Positions 62,532 through 64,000 of a stretch of 64,000 nt of DNA are shown here, piece by piece (the stretch's first letter is position 1; each line of letters opens with the position of its first letter). The stretch is from Deroplatys truncata. Its lineage: Eukaryota; Arthropoda; Insecta; Mantodea; Mantidae. The translations under genes and the position numbers were made by a program. Below the pieces are notes generated by a model. The model was not told the DNA's origin, did not search any database, and saw only the letters and a list, made by a program, of their open reading frames with translations. The stretch lies in assembly GCA_030765065.1 (NCBI GenBank), contig CM060979.1, positions 16,955,001 through 17,019,000 of the forward strand. The letters run 5' to 3'.

Positions 62532-64000
62532 AAAGAAATTGTGGCATTCTACGCATTGACTAAATTTAAATCGGCCTTGCAAGAATGTTACAAAAGTGGT
62601 AACAGGGCTTTGAGCAGTTACATTATATTAACGATTAGCTGTAGCTATGTTTCAATACGAACGATGTCGATACAGACTTACTTTATTATTTGATACAATC
62701 TAATCTCTAGCTTCGTCAATACTTTGATTACTACGGAGGTTTATAATTGCAAAATGCATTCCACTTCCTTTTATATTCTTGCACATATACATAGATTGTA
62801 CAGGAACTGAGCTATATGGGACCTTAAATATAAAATCACGTGATACAGACATAGCAAAGAAAAAGACATCACTATCGCCAACATAAACATTATTGAAGTT
62901 AATTATATAATAACATAAATATTCTTGAAGGACGTTACATAAAACACGGTAATGACATTTTGAAAGGCAATGTCGCTATAGAAGAGAAACATTAACGCCC
63001 AAACACATAATGATCTAACATCTAAAAATAGGCAGATAAATTCAGTTAAGTATACGTGGAAAGCGGATAATTAGTGAGCTTTTTTACTCGCCAGATGCTA
63101 TATTAGATCGACAATGCCACTCACGATCTCTTGCGGAAGAGATTGATGGTGTAACGAGTTGAGATAACTACTGTCCATTCCAAACCAGAATGCCTTTCAC
63201 TGAAAACAAACTGTTTGTATTATCCACGCGAAAGTAGTTCGCAATCCCCGCCCATAATGGCTGCTTGTTCTCCTCTCACGTGCTTGTTGAACACTGTTTA
63301 AATCCATAAAAAGGCGCCCTGCGTTAGAATCATAGTTCAAAATGCAACCTGAGATAACAATCGATTTTATAAGTATGCGGCAATGAACATTTTACTTACG
63401 TTAATCACAATCCTCGGGAAAAAGTGCAATACCCAAATCTGAATCCTCCGAAGATGGCTCAGCTGCCATATCGGAATCAGAACTACTCTCCAAAATAATG
63501 ACAAGCTTATCCACAATTTCACAGCACTGTCGCACTTAAAACAAGTTCCCACATTTGATCCTCTTCTATGTTGTATTATGTGTGTTTATATTCCCTGCTC
63601 GCTTTCGTTACACTTCTCACTGAAATGCCTGTAAAATCCGATATTAGTTTCTAATATGCAATAATGCAAGTGTCGGGTATTTTTTAATAGTGATATGAAT
63701 ATATAAAGTATTGCTTGTTTTTAACCACTTTTTAACTGTTTCCCGTTTGAACATTTATTCGCACTACACGCACCTTCCTCTGCCATGTGAACTCAAATAC
63801 CAACTGACTAAATCACAAGATTTGACCTGAGCTGAGCACACGTGTGACTGAGTATTATGAATGACTGTTCGCTTATCATATATCCTGTGTTTCGCAAAGT
63901 GTTTATTCGGTACTCAGATAGCACCTCTGGGAATTCATTGCTGCATTTCTTGCATATGTAAGAGAGTGGCAGTCATGCATACGGTTGGTATACTCTCAGC
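62532..64000. other. unassigned stretch, one small acidic frame
   Basis: At ~63543-63395 on the minus strand a frame reads CCEIVDKLVIILESSSDSDM and AAEPSSEDSDLGIALFPEDC before a TAA. It is acidic and ends soon after, and it is preceded by TTTTAAGTGCGACAG, which resembles the sequence just before the ATG of the 40913-41350 ORF. It may be a remnant of that gene family or an exon end, or chance. Nothing else is seen. Confidence 0.25.

Overview
This window looks like intergenic or intronic DNA from an arthropod nuclear genome, most likely an insect with a large, repeat-rich genome. The DNA is AT-rich. I found no intact host gene, rRNA gene, bona fide tRNA gene, operon or CRISPR array. Nearly every recognisable coding stretch is a decayed transposase, reverse transcriptase or gag-type ORF. 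The case for an insect rests on the mixture of mariner, Tc1, DD41D-type and other IS630-related transposases, a hAT remnant, two or three LINE lineages and several tRNA-derived SINE families. No sequence identifies the species.

Family labels used below are local to this window. Z1 is a ~1-kb element with ~115-bp terminal inverted repeats (TIRs) and an internal CA microsatellite, in about 17 copies or fragments. D1 is a ~0.9-1-kb repeat whose ends read TG...CA in one orientation, with iterated AATTTGAAG motifs near one end, in 5 copies. LTR-a is a ~510-519-bp solo-LTR-like repeat with TG...CA ends, in 3 copies. S1 to S6 are SINE-like families; all except S5 carry a tRNA-like head with A and B box motifs.

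Layout. 0-6 kb: mariner remnants, a nearly full-length mariner (2431-3674), S2 and S5 SINEs, and a foldback S1 derivative. 6-8.6 kb: a Z1 copy carrying a solo LTR and a complete mariner (7198-8456, flanked by TA). 10-15 kb: a dense cluster of S2, S3 and S4 SINEs, Z1 pieces and a second solo LTR. 15.8-16.4 kb: a fragment of a conserved gene that is repeated in many animal genomes. 18.9-22.6 kb: two Tc1-like elements, the second split by a gag-only LINE insertion. 23-28 kb: Z1 copies and LINE 3' ends. 28.5-32.3 kb: two more transposase families, one being DD41D (rosa-like) with ~100-bp TIRs, plus a foldback element. 33.6-36.9 kb: Z1 copies and a Tc1 element spoiled by only two stop codons. 38-42.3 kb: a hAT remnant between two direct D1 copies; the second D1 copy holds a 1,182-bp TIR element with a helix-turn-helix/acidic-tail ORF. 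42.6-45.3 kb: an S2 SINE split by a palindromic mariner derivative, and an S6 SINE split by D1. 48-54.7 kb: a ~2-kb near-palindrome of two Z1 copies, D1 with a palindromic S1 insertion, and more Z1. 54.9-58.5 kb: a LINE fragment interrupted by S6 and bounded by D1. 59.5-62.5 kb: Z1 copies, one with a solo LTR. The rest is unassigned AT-rich DNA.

The nested insertions give a relative order. Z1, D1, S2, S6, Tc1 and LINE sequences serve as hosts for later LTR-a, mariner, S1, S6, gag-only LINE and helix-turn-helix TIR-element insertions. The best candidates for undescribed biology are the 1,182-bp TIR element (40551-41732), the gag-only retroelement (20984-22117), the Z1 and D1 families, and the repeated occurrence of palindromic (self-inverted) versions of mariner, S1 and Z1.
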